Assembly (NCBI GenBank): GCA_903863885.1
Contig: CAIPEB010000063.1
Span: 1 to 64,000 of the forward strand
Source: an uncultured Planctomycetaceae bacterium
GTDB taxonomy: Bacteria > Planctomycetota > Planctomycetia > Pirellulales > Pirellulaceae
Length of the DNA stretch: 64,000 nt
Reading direction: 5' to 3'
The notes below the pieces were generated by a model that was not told the origin of the DNA, did not search any database, and was given only the letters and a program-made list of their open reading frames with translations. Numbering within the stretch: position 1 is the first letter of the stretch; every line of letters starts with the position of its first letter. This document shows positions 16,766 through 26,722 of the stretch, one piece after another. Position numbers and translations under genes: made by a program.

Positions 16766-19700
16766 ATGAACCCCGTACTCCATGATCCCGCCGAGGCCGA
16801 AGAGAAGGTGCGCAGGCTCAATCGTGCCTTGCGCGCGCGGAGTGAATTCAGTTCGGCCTTGATTCGCGCCGAACATGAAGACGAGCTCGTGGTGAGCGTA
16901 TGCCGCATCCTGGTCGAGCGGGGCGGCTACCGGATGTCCTGGGTGGGTTATCCGGAGCACGACGAAGCAAAATCCGTCCGTCTGGTTGCAACTGCCGGCA
17001 TCGAGGCGGGTTACCTTGACGCGGCCGGGATTACCTGGGCGGACACCGAGCGAGGTCGCGGCCCGGTCGGCACCTGCCTCCGCACCGGCAAGCCCGTCAT
17101 AACCCACAACATCACAACCGACCCCCACATGGCTCTGTGGCGCGATGCGGCGCTCGAGCGCGGTTACGCGTCCCATGCGGCATTTCCGCTGCTGCACAAC
17201 GCCGAGACCCTGGGATCGCTCGCGGTCTACGCGACCAGGCCGGATGCCTTTGACGCCAGCGAAGTGGCGTTGCTGAACGAACTGGCAAACGACCTGGCGT
17301 TCGGAATTGCAACTCTGCGCACCCGCGCCGCGCACGACCGCGCGGAGGCCGCGTTGCAGAAGCGTTTGCGGTACGAACGAGCGCTCACCATGATTTCGGG
17401 CATTTTGCGATCGGCGTCTGCCGTCTCAGACGTTATCGATGAAGTGCTCCGCGTGATGCTCCAGGCCTCCGAAATGGATCGGGCCTACCTGTTCGAAAAC
17501 CACTACGATCCGCAGCGGGGGTTGTGTCTCAGTCAGACCAATGAGTGTGTTCGCGAGGGGATTTCTCCGCAAATCGACAGACCGGAGCTGCAGGACGTAG
17601 CCTATGCCGACGCTTCGCCCTCGGGCTGGCTGCTCGATGGATTTCTTCATCGCCAGCCCCGCCGCGGTCCGGTCAGCGTTATGCCCGATGCCGAGCGGGA
17701 GATCCTGGAGTCGCAGGATATCAAGGACGTGGTGATTCTGCCCGTCTACGCCGGGAGCGACTTCTGGGGATTTCTTGGCTTCGACGATTGCACCACGACC
17801 GGCCGCTTCGACGACGATGACGTGGCGCTGCTGCAGAACGTCGCCGACCTGATCGGCTGGCACCTGGCCGCAGCCCGCGACTCGCAGGTGCTGCGCGAGA
17901 GCCAGCGAAGTCTGTCAACACTGATGAGCAACCTGCCCGGCATGGCCTACCGTTGCCGCAACGATCGGCATTGGACCATGGAGTTCATCAGCGACGGCGC
18001 TCTGCAGCTCACCGGGTATGCCGTGGCCGACCTCACGCAGAACGCCTGCATCAGCTTCGCCGACGTGATCCATCCCGACGATCGTGACACGGTATGGAGT
18101 CAGGTTCAGACGGCACTCGAGCAGCGGCGACCGTTCGAAGTGACGTATCGGATCGTAACTGCAGCCGGCGAAACCAAGTGGGTTTGGGAGCAGGGGCGCG
18201 GAGTGACTTCTCCGGCCGGCAACCTGCTGGCTCTGGAAGGATTCATTCTGGATGTGACCGCCCAGAAGTCGGCCGAAGATACCCTGGAGAAGTTCCGGCT
18301 GCTTTCGGAGCACGCTCACGACATCATCCTGTTCCTGCGCCCGCGGGACGGGCGGATTCTCGAGATCAACCGCACCGCGTGCGAGACGTACGGCTATCAG
18401 CGTACCGAGCTTCTGACGAAAACGGTTTTCGATCTGAGGGCGGATGATCGAGAGGTGGTCCAGCGGCAGATGCGTCTGGCGGAGGAAGGCGGACTGCTGT
18501 TTGAAACGCTGCACAAACGCCGCGACGGCAGCACATTTCCCGTCGAGGTCAGTTCGCGAACCGCGCAGCTGGGTGGCGAAACACTGGTGCTGAGCGTGGT
18601 GCGCGACCTGACGGCCCGCAAGCGCATGCAGGACGAGTTGCGACAGACCAACGAGCGTCTCGCGCTGATCCTCGCCTCGCTGCCGGTCGTGGTATATGCC
18701 TGCGAACTCGACGACGTCAACGTGACCTACATCAGCCCCAACTGCTCGGAGGTCATGGGCGTGTCGCCGCGCGAATTTCTGGACTCCGGCGACGTCTGGT
18801 TCAAGCGGCGTCATCCCGGCGACGCTTTCCAGGCTTTGGCGGAGGCACGCCGCCTGATGGAGCATGGCCAGATTGAACGGGAGTACCGCTGGCAGATGCC
18901 GGACGGCAGGTACCGGTGGTATTACGACGTGGCGCAGCGAGTCCATGACACTCCCGGCGCGCCGCCGCGTGCCGTCGGCATCTGGATGGACATCACGGAA
19001 CGCAAGCAGGCTGAGTGGGCGCTGACCCGCTTGAACGCGGAACTGGAGCAGCGAGTTCGGGAACGCACTGCGGAGGCGCTCGATCTGTACCACAACGCCC
19101 CTTGCGGGTATCACTCGCTCGGGCCGGACGGGCGCGTGCTGCAGATGAACGATACCGAGCTGGGATGGCTGGGCTACTCGCGGGAAGAAGTGGAAAACCG
19201 CCTGCGGCTGGTTGATCTGATGATGCCTCACAGCGCGGCGCTGTTCAATAGGCTGTATCCTGAACTGGTGCGCGGCGGAACGAGTTCGAGCAGCGAATGG
19301 GAAATGCGCTGCAAGGACGGCTCGTCGCTGACCGTTCTGGTTACCATCGAGTGCGTGCGCGATGCGGTGGGACGCTGCCTGAAAACCCGCTGCACCGCGC
19401 TGAACATCACCACGCGCAAGGAGACCGAAGAAGCTCTGCGGGAAAGCGAGACGAATTTCCGCACGTTCTTCGAAACGATCGGATACCTGATCGTCGTGAC
19501 CACGCCCGACGGACGGATCCTCTTTGCCAACCGCGCGCTGAAAGAAAAGCTGGGGTACACCGAAGAGGACATTGCCTCGCTGGCCGTGCTCGATCTTCAT
19601 CCGCCGGAGGTACGCCGCGAAGCCGAGGAGATTTTTGCCGCGATGCTCCGCGGCGAGCGGGAGAACTGCCCGCTGCCGATGATGAAGAAAGGCGGGACAA

Positions 19701-22135
19701 TCCTCCCCGTGGAAACCCGCATCTGGTTCGGGCGCTGGAACGGAATGGACTGCATTTTCGGGGCCAGTGTCGACCTGAGTGCGGAGCAGGAAGCCGAGCA
19801 GCGGTTCGAGCGTCTGTTCCGCAAGCACCCGGACCTGATGGCGATCACCAGCGTGCCCGATTCCACGTTCTTCGATGTGAACGAGGCATTCGTCAAAACG
19901 CTGGGTTATTCCAAGCAGGAAGTCCTCGGCCGAACCAGCGAGGAACTCGGCCTGTTTCCTCACGCCGAGGAACAGGCCGCCGTGGCGGACAAGTTGCTGG
20001 TCGACGGGCACATGGACCACATCGAATTGCGCGTGCGCCGCAAGGACGGAGTGATTCTCGACGGGCTGTTTTCCGGAGAGGTCATCAGCTCGCAGGGGCG
20101 AACCTATCTGCTGACCGTGATGATCGACATCACGGAACGCAAGCGTCTGGAAGCAGTGCTGCGGGAGAGCGAAGAGAAGTTCCGCATGCTGTTCGAAATG
20201 GCCCCGATCCCGATGATTCTGCTCAGTCTCGACGGCAACCTGCAGTTCCTGAACGAGCGGTTCACTCGCGTGCTGGGCTACACCATCGCAGACGTTCCCG
20301 ACTTCGAAACCTGGAGCCGGAAGATTCATCCCGACCCTGCCTATCGCCACGACATCCAGGAGCAGTGGAAACATGCCGTCGCACGGATGCACCAGGAACA
20401 CGACCACCAGATGGTCCTGCCCGTCGAAATCGAAGTGACGTGCAAAGACGGCACCGTCCGCACCATGCTCGCGTCGGGCCGCTTGATGCGGGACCATTAC
20501 CTGATTGCGTTCCAGGATATCACCGCCCGCAAGCAGGCGGAGGAGATGCGCCAGGCCAAGGAAGCGGCCGAGGCTGCGAGCCTCGCCAAGAGCACGTTCC
20601 TGGCCAACATGTCGCACGAGATCCGCACGCCCATGAACGGCGTTATCGGCATGACCGGCCTGCTGCTGAACACGGAATTGGATTTCGAACAGCGGCACTT
20701 CGCCGAGACGATCCGTTCCAGCGGTGAGGCGCTGCTGGGATTGCTGAACGACATTCTCGACCTCTCCAAGATCGAGGCGGATAAAGTCGAACTCGAGAAG
20801 CTCGACTTCAATCTGCTGACCCTGCTGGACGATTTCGCTGCGCCGCTGGCTTTCACTGCCCAGAGCAAAGGGCTGGAGTTCATCTACACGGCGGCGCCGG
20901 ACGTGCCGAACGGACTTTGCGGCGACGCGGGCCGCCTCCGCCAGATCCTGACCAACCTGGCAGGCAACGCCGTGAAATTCACGCAGGCCGGTGAAGTCTT
21001 TGTTTATGCCAGCCTGGTTGCCGAGACGAGTTCCGAAGTCGTCATACGATTCGGAATCCGGGACACCGGCGTCGGAATTCCACCCGAACACCACCAGCGG
21101 CTGTTTCAGAAGTTCACCCAGGCCGATGCCTCGACCACGCGCCGCTACGGCGGCAGCGGCCTGGGACTGGCGATTGCCAAGAGACTCGTTGAATTGATGG
21201 ATGGCGAGATCGGAGTGACCAGCACCGTGGGGGTTGGTTCCGAATTCTGGTTCACGGCTCGCATCGCCAGGCAGGCGAATGCCGGAGCCGCGGATCCTCC
21301 GCCGGCCATCCTGGCTGGAAAGCGTTTCCTGGTGGTGGAAGATAATGCCACGGCCCGCAACGTGTTGATCACGCAGCTGGCTGCCCGGGGCGGTCGAGCC
21401 GATGCGGCGTTCGATGGCCCGTCCGCTCTCCAGGTCTTGACGGAGGCTCGGAAAGCCGGCGATCCGTTCCATATCGCCATCATCGATCTGCACCTGCAGG
21501 GACTGGACGGCGCGACGCTGGCCCAAGTCATTCAGGCCGACGACTCGCTCCGCGAAACCGGCATCATCCTGCTGACATCGCTCGAGCATCGGATCGCTGA
21601 GAAAGACACGCAAACTCTGCGAGGCGCGGCTAGCCTGACCAAGCCCGTTCGGCAGTCGGAATTGCTCGAGTGCCTTTCGGCCATTCTGACCGATTCGACC
21701 AAGTTTCACTCCACTCCGCCCCGCCCCGCAGCTCCGACCATTCGCGCGTCCGCGCGCGAAGATCTGCGGATCCTCGTCGCCGAGGATAACAAGGTCAACC
21801 GGGAAGTTGCGATTCGCAACCTGCAGAGACTCGGACTGCAGGCCGACGCCGTCGTCAATGGAGAGGAAGCCATCAAGGCACTGGCGACCGAGCCCTACGA
21901 TCTGGTATTGATGGATGTGCAGATGCCCGACATGGACGGAATCGAGGCAGCGCGAATCATCCGCGATCCCAACTCGACGGTGCGCTGCCACGAGATCCCC
22001 ATCATCGCGATGACGGCTTCCGCGCTGCAGGGAGATCGAGAACGGTGTCTGGAGGCCGGCATGAACGACTACATTGCCAAGCCCGTTTCACTGCAGGCGC
22101 TGGCCGTGGCTCTGGATGCGTGGCTTCCTCAGTAG
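16766..22135 (+). CDS. hybrid sensor histidine kinase: GAF-GAF-multiple PAS-HisKA-HATPase-REC-REC
   Basis: 1,789 residues from ATG 16766 (a TTG at 16748 is possible; neither has a good ribosome-binding site). No membrane segment is visible, so it is probably a cytosolic sensor. Order: two GAF domains (about 25-185 and 200-365), roughly seven PAS/PAC units (380-1260) with recurrent D-I-T-E-R-K-type endings and one heptad-rich helix near 755, HisKA with phospho-acceptor about His1284 ([10 protein letters not shown]), HATPase (about 1385-1505, DTGVGIPPE and GSGLGLAI), then REC1 with Asp near 1573 (IIDLHLQG) and REC2 with Asp near 1717 (LMDVQMPD). Both receivers keep a lysine (TKP, AKP). No response regulator or Hpt gene is adjacent. 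The signal is unknown. Confidence 0.93.
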   Translation: MNPVLHDPAEAEEKVRRLNRALRARSEFSSALIRAEHEDELVVSVCRILVERGGYRMSWVGYPEHDEAKSVRLVATAGIEAGYLDAAGITWADTERGRGPVGTCLRTGKPVITHNITTDPHMALWRDAALERGYASHAAFPLLHNAETLGSLAVYATRPDAFDASEVALLNELANDLAFGIATLRTRAAHDRAEAALQKRLRYERALTMISGILRSASAVSDVIDEVLRVMLQASEMDRAYLFENHYDPQRGLCLSQTNECVREGISPQIDRPELQDVAYADASPSGWLLDGFLHRQPRRGPVSVMPDAEREILESQDIKDVVILPVYAGSDFWGFLGFDDCTTTGRFDDDDVALLQNVADLIGWHLAAARDSQVLRESQRSLSTLMSNLPGMAYRCRNDRHWTMEFISDGALQLTGYAVADLTQNACISFADVIHPDDRDTVWSQVQTALEQRRPFEVTYRIVTAAGETKWVWEQGRGVTSPAGNLLALEGFILDVTAQKSAEDTLEKFRLLSEHAHDIILFLRPRDGRILEINRTACETYGYQRTELLTKTVFDLRADDREVVQRQMRLAEEGGLLFETLHKRRDGSTFPVEVSSRTAQLGGETLVLSVVRDLTARKRMQDELRQTNERLALILASLPVVVYACELDDVNVTYISPNCSEVMGVSPREFLDSGDVWFKRRHPGDAFQALAEARRLMEHGQIEREYRWQMPDGRYRWYYDVAQRVHDTPGAPPRAVGIWMDITERKQAEWALTRLNAELEQRVRERTAEALDLYHNAPCGYHSLGPDGRVLQMNDTELGWLGYSREEVENRLRLVDLMMPHSAALFNRLYPELVRGGTSSSSEWEMRCKDGSSLTVLVTIECVRDAVGRCLKTRCTALNITTRKETEEALRESETNFRTFFETIGYLIVVTTPDGRILFANRALKEKLGYTEEDIASLAVLDLHPPEVRREAEEIFAAMLRGERENCPLPMMKKGGTILPVETRIWFGRWNGMDCIFGASVDLSAEQEAEQRFERLFRKHPDLMAITSVPDSTFFDVNEAFVKTLGYSKQEVLGRTSEELGLFPHAEEQAAVADKLLVDGHMDHIELRVRRKDGVILDGLFSGEVISSQGRTYLLTVMIDITERKRLEAVLRESEEKFRMLFEMAPIPMILLSLDGNLQFLNERFTRVLGYTIADVPDFETWSRKIHPDPAYRHDIQEQWKHAVARMHQEHDHQMVLPVEIEVTCKDGTVRTMLASGRLMRDHYLIAFQDITARKQAEEMRQAKEAAEAASLAKSTFLANMSHEIRTPMNGVIGMTGLLLNTELDFEQRHFAETIRSSGEALLGLLNDILDLSKIEADKVELEKLDFNLLTLLDDFAAPLAFTAQSKGLEFIYTAAPDVPNGLCGDAGRLRQILTNLAGNAVKFTQAGEVFVYASLVAETSSEVVIRFGIRDTGVGIPPEHHQRLFQKFTQADASTTRRYGGSGLGLAIAKRLVELMDGEIGVTSTVGVGSEFWFTARIARQANAGAADPPPAILAGKRFLVVEDNATARNVLITQLAARGGRADAAFDGPSALQVLTEARKAGDPFHIAIIDLHLQGLDGATLAQVIQADDSLRETGIILLTSLEHRIAEKDTQTLRGAASLTKPVRQSELLECLSAILTDSTKFHSTPPRPAAPTIRASAREDLRILVAEDNKVNREVAIRNLQRLGLQADAVVNGEEAIKALATEPYDLVLMDVQMPDMDGIEAARIIRDPNSTVRCHEIPIIAMTASALQGDRERCLEAGMNDYIAKPVSLQALAVALDAWLPQ

Positions 22136-22467
22136 CCGGCCCGCCGCCGCTCAAGTGCATCAATCCAATACCTTAACTTAGTGTCTCACATTAGTGTCGC
22201 GCGTTTCTTAGAAGGTGTTTCACTATTCACCCCTCCCCTTGGAGGTCGTGCGGTTTAGAAGTGGTTGCACCGTCGTGGTTTATGCTTCACTCAACCTCGG
22301 GGAGAGTCGGGCCGAAGGCCCGGAGAGGGCTACCGCGCCGCTCGTCGTAGAATTCACTGCTGGTTCGGAACGCCCTCCCCGGACGCTTTCGCGCCCGACC
22401 TTCCCGCGTTGCGGGAGTGTGACGGGGTTTTTCCACCTCGCTCTTGATCCTCGGCTGGCTCCGGGGC
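22136..22467. other. 332-base convergent intergenic region with inverted-repeat pieces
   Basis: Separates the kinase from the convergent sulfatase gene. It contains short palindromic stretches such as GGGCCGAAGGCCC and CCCGCGTTGCGGG, and a near-repeat TTAGTGTC at 22178-22199. The CCCGC/GCGGG hairpin is followed some bases later by GGGGTTTTT and might help termination of the kinase transcript. No gene is credible. Confidence 0.4.
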
Positions 22468-23940
22468 TCACTTGCCCTCCCTGGCCCACTGCTTATTAAG
22501 CAGGATGTTCCCCTCGACTACACGATTGGGTTTGGCCGTGTACACAGCCATATCGCTGTCGTACATCGATTCCGGTTCCGGACCCCGGTCGCCCGTTTCG
22601 CGGATCCAGATATCGAGCCGGTTCCGAAGCGTCTCCAGAGTCTGCCGGCATCGGAGATCTGTCGCGAGATTGTTGGTCTCGAACGGATCCGCCACGACGT
22701 CGTAAAGTTCTTCGGCGGGCCGCGTGGGAGCAAACAGGATCCGCTCCTGCAACTCGTTCAGCTTCCCTTCCGCGTGCAGTTCGCGCAGCCGCCGGATGGT
22801 GGCCTTGGCGTCCTTGTAGGCATTGGGTTGGAGATGCGGACGCTGCGGATGGAAATTGCGGATGTACTTGAATCGCTCGGTACGCACGCTGCGAATGCGA
22901 TCCACCGTTTCGTCACAACGATCTCGTGCGGCGAAGACCGCGTCGCGGGGACGGTAATCCCCGGCGAAGATATCGCGTCCCTGCATCGATTTGGGAATCT
23001 CGATACCGGCCCGGGCCAGAGACGTGGCCGCCATGTCGATGTGCTCGATGAGATCGCCTCGGACCGCGCCGCGGGGGATGCCCGGACCGCGGACAATGAA
23101 GGGCGTGTGGATGCCGCTGTCGTAGAGGAATTGCTTTTCGCGGGCAGCGCTGATGCCGTTGTCCCCCATGAAAATGATGAACGTCTGCTCCAGCACTCCC
23201 TCATCCTCCAGCCGCTTCAGGATCTCGCCGACCTGCATGTCGCAATAGCGAATACAGTCCAGGTATTCCGCCCAGTCCTGGAGCAGCACCGGATCGCGCG
23301 GGTAATACGGAGGCAGCGTGACGTTGTCCGGACTGGTCAGTGTGCCAAGCGCAGCCGGTGCCGCCTCGCGATACCAGCGGCCGTTGTCGTTTCGGTTCTT
23401 TCCGCCCCAAAGCTGGATCTGGGCGAAGAACGGCTGACCCGACTTGCGGGCTGCCCAGTCGTTGCCGTTGTAAATCGACGGATTCCACTCGAAGTTGTAG
23501 TCCGTCTTGCCGATTGCCGTGCCCTTGAGAGGATAGCCGCCGTTGCACGAAAAATACCCGGCTCGCTGGAAGATCGCGGGAACCGGCTCCACGCCGGACG
23601 CCAGATGGATCTTCTCGGTCCCTCGCCCGCTGCGGTGATGGTGGGCACCGATGCTGGTCTGATACATGCCGGTGATCATCGCTGAACGCGACGGCGAGCA
23701 AACCGGCGCGGTGAGAAAGGCACGTTCAAACAGCGTTCCCTCGCGAACCAATCGGTCGATATGAGGCGTCTTGATGGCCCGTTCGCCGTAACAGGGCAGC
23801 TCCGCCCCGACATCGTCCATGATGATCCAGAGGATGTTCGGTCGCGTGGCGGATGACGCTGCATCGGCCGCCTGCAGCACGGCGGCGGGAACCAGCAGCA
23901 GGGCCAGAGTGAACCTCGCGGCGTTTCTGTAGGATTTCAT
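22468..23940 (-). CDS. exported Cys-type sulfatase
   Basis: 490 residues from ATG 23940, which starts a good signal peptide (MKSYRNAARFTLALLLVPAAVL); a GTG at 23955 would add five residues. The sulfatase core is clear: NILWIIMDDVG with metal ligands Asp42-Asp43, and the formylglycine motif C81-S-P-S-R, which needs a formylglycine-generating enzyme encoded elsewhere. Further motifs are FIIFMGDNGI and TPFIVRGPG. It hydrolyses sulfate esters, probably on polysaccharides, in the periplasm or outside. It is the second gene of a pair with the exported protein 41 bases upstream, so the two may act on one sulfated glycan. Confidence 0.92.
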   Translation of the reverse strand: MKSYRNAARFTLALLLVPAAVLQAADAASSATRPNILWIIMDDVGAELPCYGERAIKTPHIDRLVREGTLFERAFLTAPVCSPSRSAMITGMYQTSIGAHHHRSGRGTEKIHLASGVEPVPAIFQRAGYFSCNGGYPLKGTAIGKTDYNFEWNPSIYNGNDWAARKSGQPFFAQIQLWGGKNRNDNGRWYREAAPAALGTLTSPDNVTLPPYYPRDPVLLQDWAEYLDCIRYCDMQVGEILKRLEDEGVLEQTFIIFMGDNGISAAREKQFLYDSGIHTPFIVRGPGIPRGAVRGDLIEHIDMAATSLARAGIEIPKSMQGRDIFAGDYRPRDAVFAARDRCDETVDRIRSVRTERFKYIRNFHPQRPHLQPNAYKDAKATIRRLRELHAEGKLNELQERILFAPTRPAEELYDVVADPFETNNLATDLRCRQTLETLRNRLDIWIRETGDRGPEPESMYDSDMAVYTAKPNRVVEGNILLNKQWAREGK

Positions 23941-23981
23941 GGCGGTGATTCTCACACGGGTGGGTAAGAAGCCAAAAGGAT

Positions 23982-25733
23982 CTAGTCCTTCGTGTTGTAA
24001 TCCACGATGATTCCGTCGGCGACCAGACGCGTGCCTGACGTGTCGGTCTTTGCGCTGCCGGGGACGACAGTGACAACGGCCGCTGAATCGGGCTCCAACG
24101 GGATTTCGACTTCGCCACTCGCGTCTCGCTGCATCCAGGTATTGCCGACACCGTCCCAGAGGTGCGACGGCGCCGCACCGACACTGATCTTCACCGATAC
24201 CTTTTGCGGATGCGGATTGTAATAGAGAAACGTGGGCATCGAGGGGGCGGCGTGAAAATCGGTCGCGCGCGTATCAATGCGCAGCACTCGATCGACATTC
24301 GTCGGCTGCGCAATCGCTGCGAACACGCCGACCAGCGCTCCGCTGTACAGCGAGAGGTTTGAAGGACCCCAGCCGTGAAGCCGCGGATCGCCGGCCGCAA
24401 ACGGGCCCGGCCCGCCGGTGTCGGGGTTGCGCTGCATCAGGGCTTCATAGGGGATTGCACTCGTGCAGGCCTTGGCCCACTCCCAATCCGTTTGCTGCGA
24501 CGGCGGGATCTGATCGGGATAGCACAGCCGGGCCGCATCTTCCGCGTGCAGCAGCCACTTGGAAACGCCGCGTGCCAGCCGATTGTCGTATCTTGCCGCA
24601 GCCGCCAGCGGCCACGCGTAAGCAAACGTCTCCATGATAAAACCATAACCGCACCGGCCTGTCTTCTCGGTGATCCGGTATTGCCTCGCGCCGACCAGCC
24701 CGGCCACGTTGCGATCGCCCCATTTTCCGGAGACCACTCCATACCAGTCGCCGGGATCGTCCGGCTTCATGTGCGGTGATCGGCCGCGGACGGCACTCCG
24801 GTCGAAACACCAGTTCGTCATTTTCGCGACGTCGTAGTGCGTTCCGAATTCGGCGTTGCAGCGGGCCGCTGCGTAGACGCCGAACGCGAGAAAGAACTCG
24901 TAGTTCGGGTTGTCGGCGGCAGGGAGGCGATCCAGCCAGTCCAATCCCCATCGCGTCATGTGGTGGAATTTTGCTTCACGGAATCTCGCGTGAGCGATCA
25001 GGCCGAGATATGCCAGCCCGGCTGCCGCGTCCGGCTCCCGCCATCCCTGGACGACGGCCCGTTTTGAACGCAGATCGTAGGCCTGAAAATTGAAGTCGTT
25101 CAGGTGATAGAGATTCTCGGCGGCGTCGGCCCACCGCAGCGAGGCCGCACGCCACTTCTCGGCCAGTCCCGCTTCGCCGGGATTCTGGGCCACAAGTGCC
25201 CCGACGAGCATGTTCGGCGCCAGCTCGTACCAGAAACTCTGACCGCTGCAGCCGCCGGCATTGTTCAGAAACACGCCATCCTCCGGCGAAAAATAGGCCT
25301 CCTGCATGCGCACCAGATTGACGGGCTCGCTTCCGCCGCGCACGGCCATGCGAGTCATATCGCGTCCGACCAGTCCGCCGCTGATCAGCGTACTCATCGT
25401 GACAATGCTCTCGTGGGAATTGCCGAACGTGCCCCATTGGTGCTTCCTGCCCACGTAACTGGGCAAGCCGAACGTCGTGCCGGGCCACCAGACCTTGGAA
25501 TCGTCCCACCACATCAGCGGCAGATAGTCCCCCTGTCGAGTCGGATCAAGCACCGCGTCGAGGAACGACTCCGTGCGACTCCGCCAGTCAAGCAGGCGCC
25601 AGTCGGACGAGATCGGCTCGAATTCTTCGACTCGCGAAATCCTGATCTGCTCAGCAAGCGCGACAGTGCCTGTTGGCATCGCCAAGCCTGCGGCAATCAG
25701 CACGATGAGTCGCCAACTGCGGCCAACGAACAT
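23982..25733 (-). CDS. exported hypothetical protein, possibly alpha/alpha-toroid
   Basis: 583 residues from ATG 25733, the start that gives a signal peptide (SWRLIVLIAAGLAMPTGTVALAEQ). The frame extends upstream to 25907 without a better start. The mature protein is rich in Trp, Tyr and Gly-Asn segments (WWDDSKVWWPGT, QWGTFGNSHES) and contains long helix-rich stretches from about 130 to 450, then a beta-rich C-terminus (about 470-583). This layout resembles toroid-fold polysaccharide lyases or hydrolases with a C-terminal beta-sandwich, but no catalytic motif was recognised. It is first in a two-gene unit with a sulfatase, which supports a polysaccharide-related role by context only. Confidence 0.7.
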   Translation of the reverse strand: MFVGRSWRLIVLIAAGLAMPTGTVALAEQIRISRVEEFEPISSDWRLLDWRSRTESFLDAVLDPTRQGDYLPLMWWDDSKVWWPGTTFGLPSYVGRKHQWGTFGNSHESIVTMSTLISGGLVGRDMTRMAVRGGSEPVNLVRMQEAYFSPEDGVFLNNAGGCSGQSFWYELAPNMLVGALVAQNPGEAGLAEKWRAASLRWADAAENLYHLNDFNFQAYDLRSKRAVVQGWREPDAAAGLAYLGLIAHARFREAKFHHMTRWGLDWLDRLPAADNPNYEFFLAFGVYAAARCNAEFGTHYDVAKMTNWCFDRSAVRGRSPHMKPDDPGDWYGVVSGKWGDRNVAGLVGARQYRITEKTGRCGYGFIMETFAYAWPLAAAARYDNRLARGVSKWLLHAEDAARLCYPDQIPPSQQTDWEWAKACTSAIPYEALMQRNPDTGGPGPFAAGDPRLHGWGPSNLSLYSGALVGVFAAIAQPTNVDRVLRIDTRATDFHAAPSMPTFLYYNPHPQKVSVKISVGAAPSHLWDGVGNTWMQRDASGEVEIPLEPDSAAVVTVVPGSAKTDTSGTRLVADGIIVDYNTKD

Positions 25734-25927
25734 GAGAAAGCCTCGTTTCTTCTGCAATCGCCGCACTGCAGGGTGCCGACCCGTGCGGTGGAATCTCGCG
25801 GGACGCCGGATACGGATGCGTGACAGCGTAATGGCTGCACCGGACGCACTCAATGAGTCGACTGCGGGGCGTTGCATGTCTCCGCAGTTCCGGCGGATTT
25901 CCGTCAATCAAAGGCCACGGTCTACCG

Positions 25928-25954
25928 AAAAAAAACCGGGGCACAAAGCCCCGG
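25928..25954 (-). terminator. minus-direction hairpin with U-run in divergent gap
   Basis: On the plus strand eight A residues precede a perfect 7-bp stem CCGGGGC-ACAAA-GCCCCGG (25936-25954). Read on the minus strand this is a stem-loop followed by eight U, a textbook intrinsic terminator. It lies about 200 bases upstream of the 25733 start, so it could attenuate or insulate that gene. Confidence 0.65.
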
Positions 25955-25978
25955 GGACAACTTGGATGTCGCTTTCGG

Positions 25979-26013
25979 AGGCCAGCCATTTACGCACATG
26001 GTAGGCCTTTTTT
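25979..26013 (+). terminator. plus-direction hairpin with T-run upstream of STAS gene
   Basis: AGGCCAGCCAT (25979-25989) pairs with ATGGTAGGCCT (25998-26008), two mismatches in the middle, loop of 8, then a run of six T ending at 26013. It terminates transcripts coming from the left and lies 71 bases before the zinc-ribbon STAS gene. A weak promoter TTTGTA-N16-TAAAAT (26016-26043) follows it. The whole gap 25734-26084 holds no gene. Confidence 0.65.
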
Positions 26014-26084
26014 CGTTTGTATTCCCGCGCAAGGTGGTAAAATTGAGTGTGGTGGTGGTAGTGAGTCGAAAGGGAGTCACTGCC

Positions 26085-26525
26085 ATGAACGCAGTATGCA
26101 GTCAAAACACGATGGACGTCGCGTGCTTTTGTCCCGCTTGCGGAGAACTGCTGACGTCCCCGGTTGAAGGCTCCTCTTTTGCTGTAACCTGCCCATCCTG
26201 CAGGCGATTGCCGTGGTGTCACGTCATCCGGCAGAAGCAATCTCTGCGGATATTGATTTCGCCGGAAATCGTCCCGCAGATCGAGGACATAGATCGATTC
26301 GCCAGCTTATACCTGCAACCTGACTGGGATGGTTCGGTCATCTGTGACCTGGGGGCTTTGGACACGGTCCCCAGCCTGCTTTGGGCCCGATTGCTGGTGC
26401 TGAACAAACGCGTCCGTTGTGCGCAGCATCGTCTCGTATTGTGCTGGAAGAGTTCCGTCGTTCGCGAGGAATTCTTTACGTTGAACCTGAACCGCGTTTT
26501 CGAGTTTGAGGACGAACCCACCTGA
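26085..26525 (+). CDS. zinc-ribbon STAS-domain protein (anti-sigma-antagonist-like)
   Basis: 146 residues from ATG 26085, 9 bases after AAAGGGAG. Residues 14-40 are a zinc ribbon with Cys16-x2-Cys19 and Cys36-x2-Cys39. Residues about 50-140 look like a STAS domain of the SpoIIAA/RsbV type: a strand SLRILISPEI, later VICDLGALDTVPSLLWARLLV, then a strand RLVLCW and helix VREEFFTLNLN. Ser97 sits where the phosphorylated serine of anti-anti-sigma factors is expected. The next gene encodes an RsbU/SpoIIE-type phosphatase, the enzyme that dephosphorylates such proteins. The STAS call is by pattern and moderately sure. Confidence 0.68.
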   Translation: MNAVCSQNTMDVACFCPACGELLTSPVEGSSFAVTCPSCRRLPWCHVIRQKQSLRILISPEIVPQIEDIDRFASLYLQPDWDGSVICDLGALDTVPSLLWARLLVLNKRVRCAQHRLVLCWKSSVVREEFFTLNLNRVFEFEDEPT

Positions 26526-26722
26526 CGATTCCCAGTCGACCCTGCATGCGCTTGCACGGCGTTGTGAGCGAAGAATGAACGCCGGCCTCTCGGAAATCAA
26601 GGAGAGCTTCCTGAGTTGAGAAACGGTACAATAGTCTCTGGCTGCGGGCGAGGACAATTCTCGCAACGAAGAAAAGCTGAGAACCAGGCTGACTGCGAAG
26701 CAAGGCAGTGGGGGCCGGTGCG

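Noticed and set aside
17915-21991. Very long open frame (over 1,300 codons) on the strand opposite the hybrid kinase
   Set aside because: It mirrors the kinase in a GC-rich sequence, where antisense frames stay open by codon bias. It has no family resemblance and the sense frame is unambiguous.
22444-23685. Plus-strand frame of about 400 codons opposite the sulfatase
   Set aside because: Sulfatase motifs (CSPSR, DD) are certain on the minus strand; the plus frame is its shadow.
25936-26013. GEMM-I (cyclic di-GMP) riboswitch
   Set aside because: A GGNNCACAAAGCC string recalls the family, but the conserved GACGCAAAGC core, tetraloop receptor and P1b pairing are missing.
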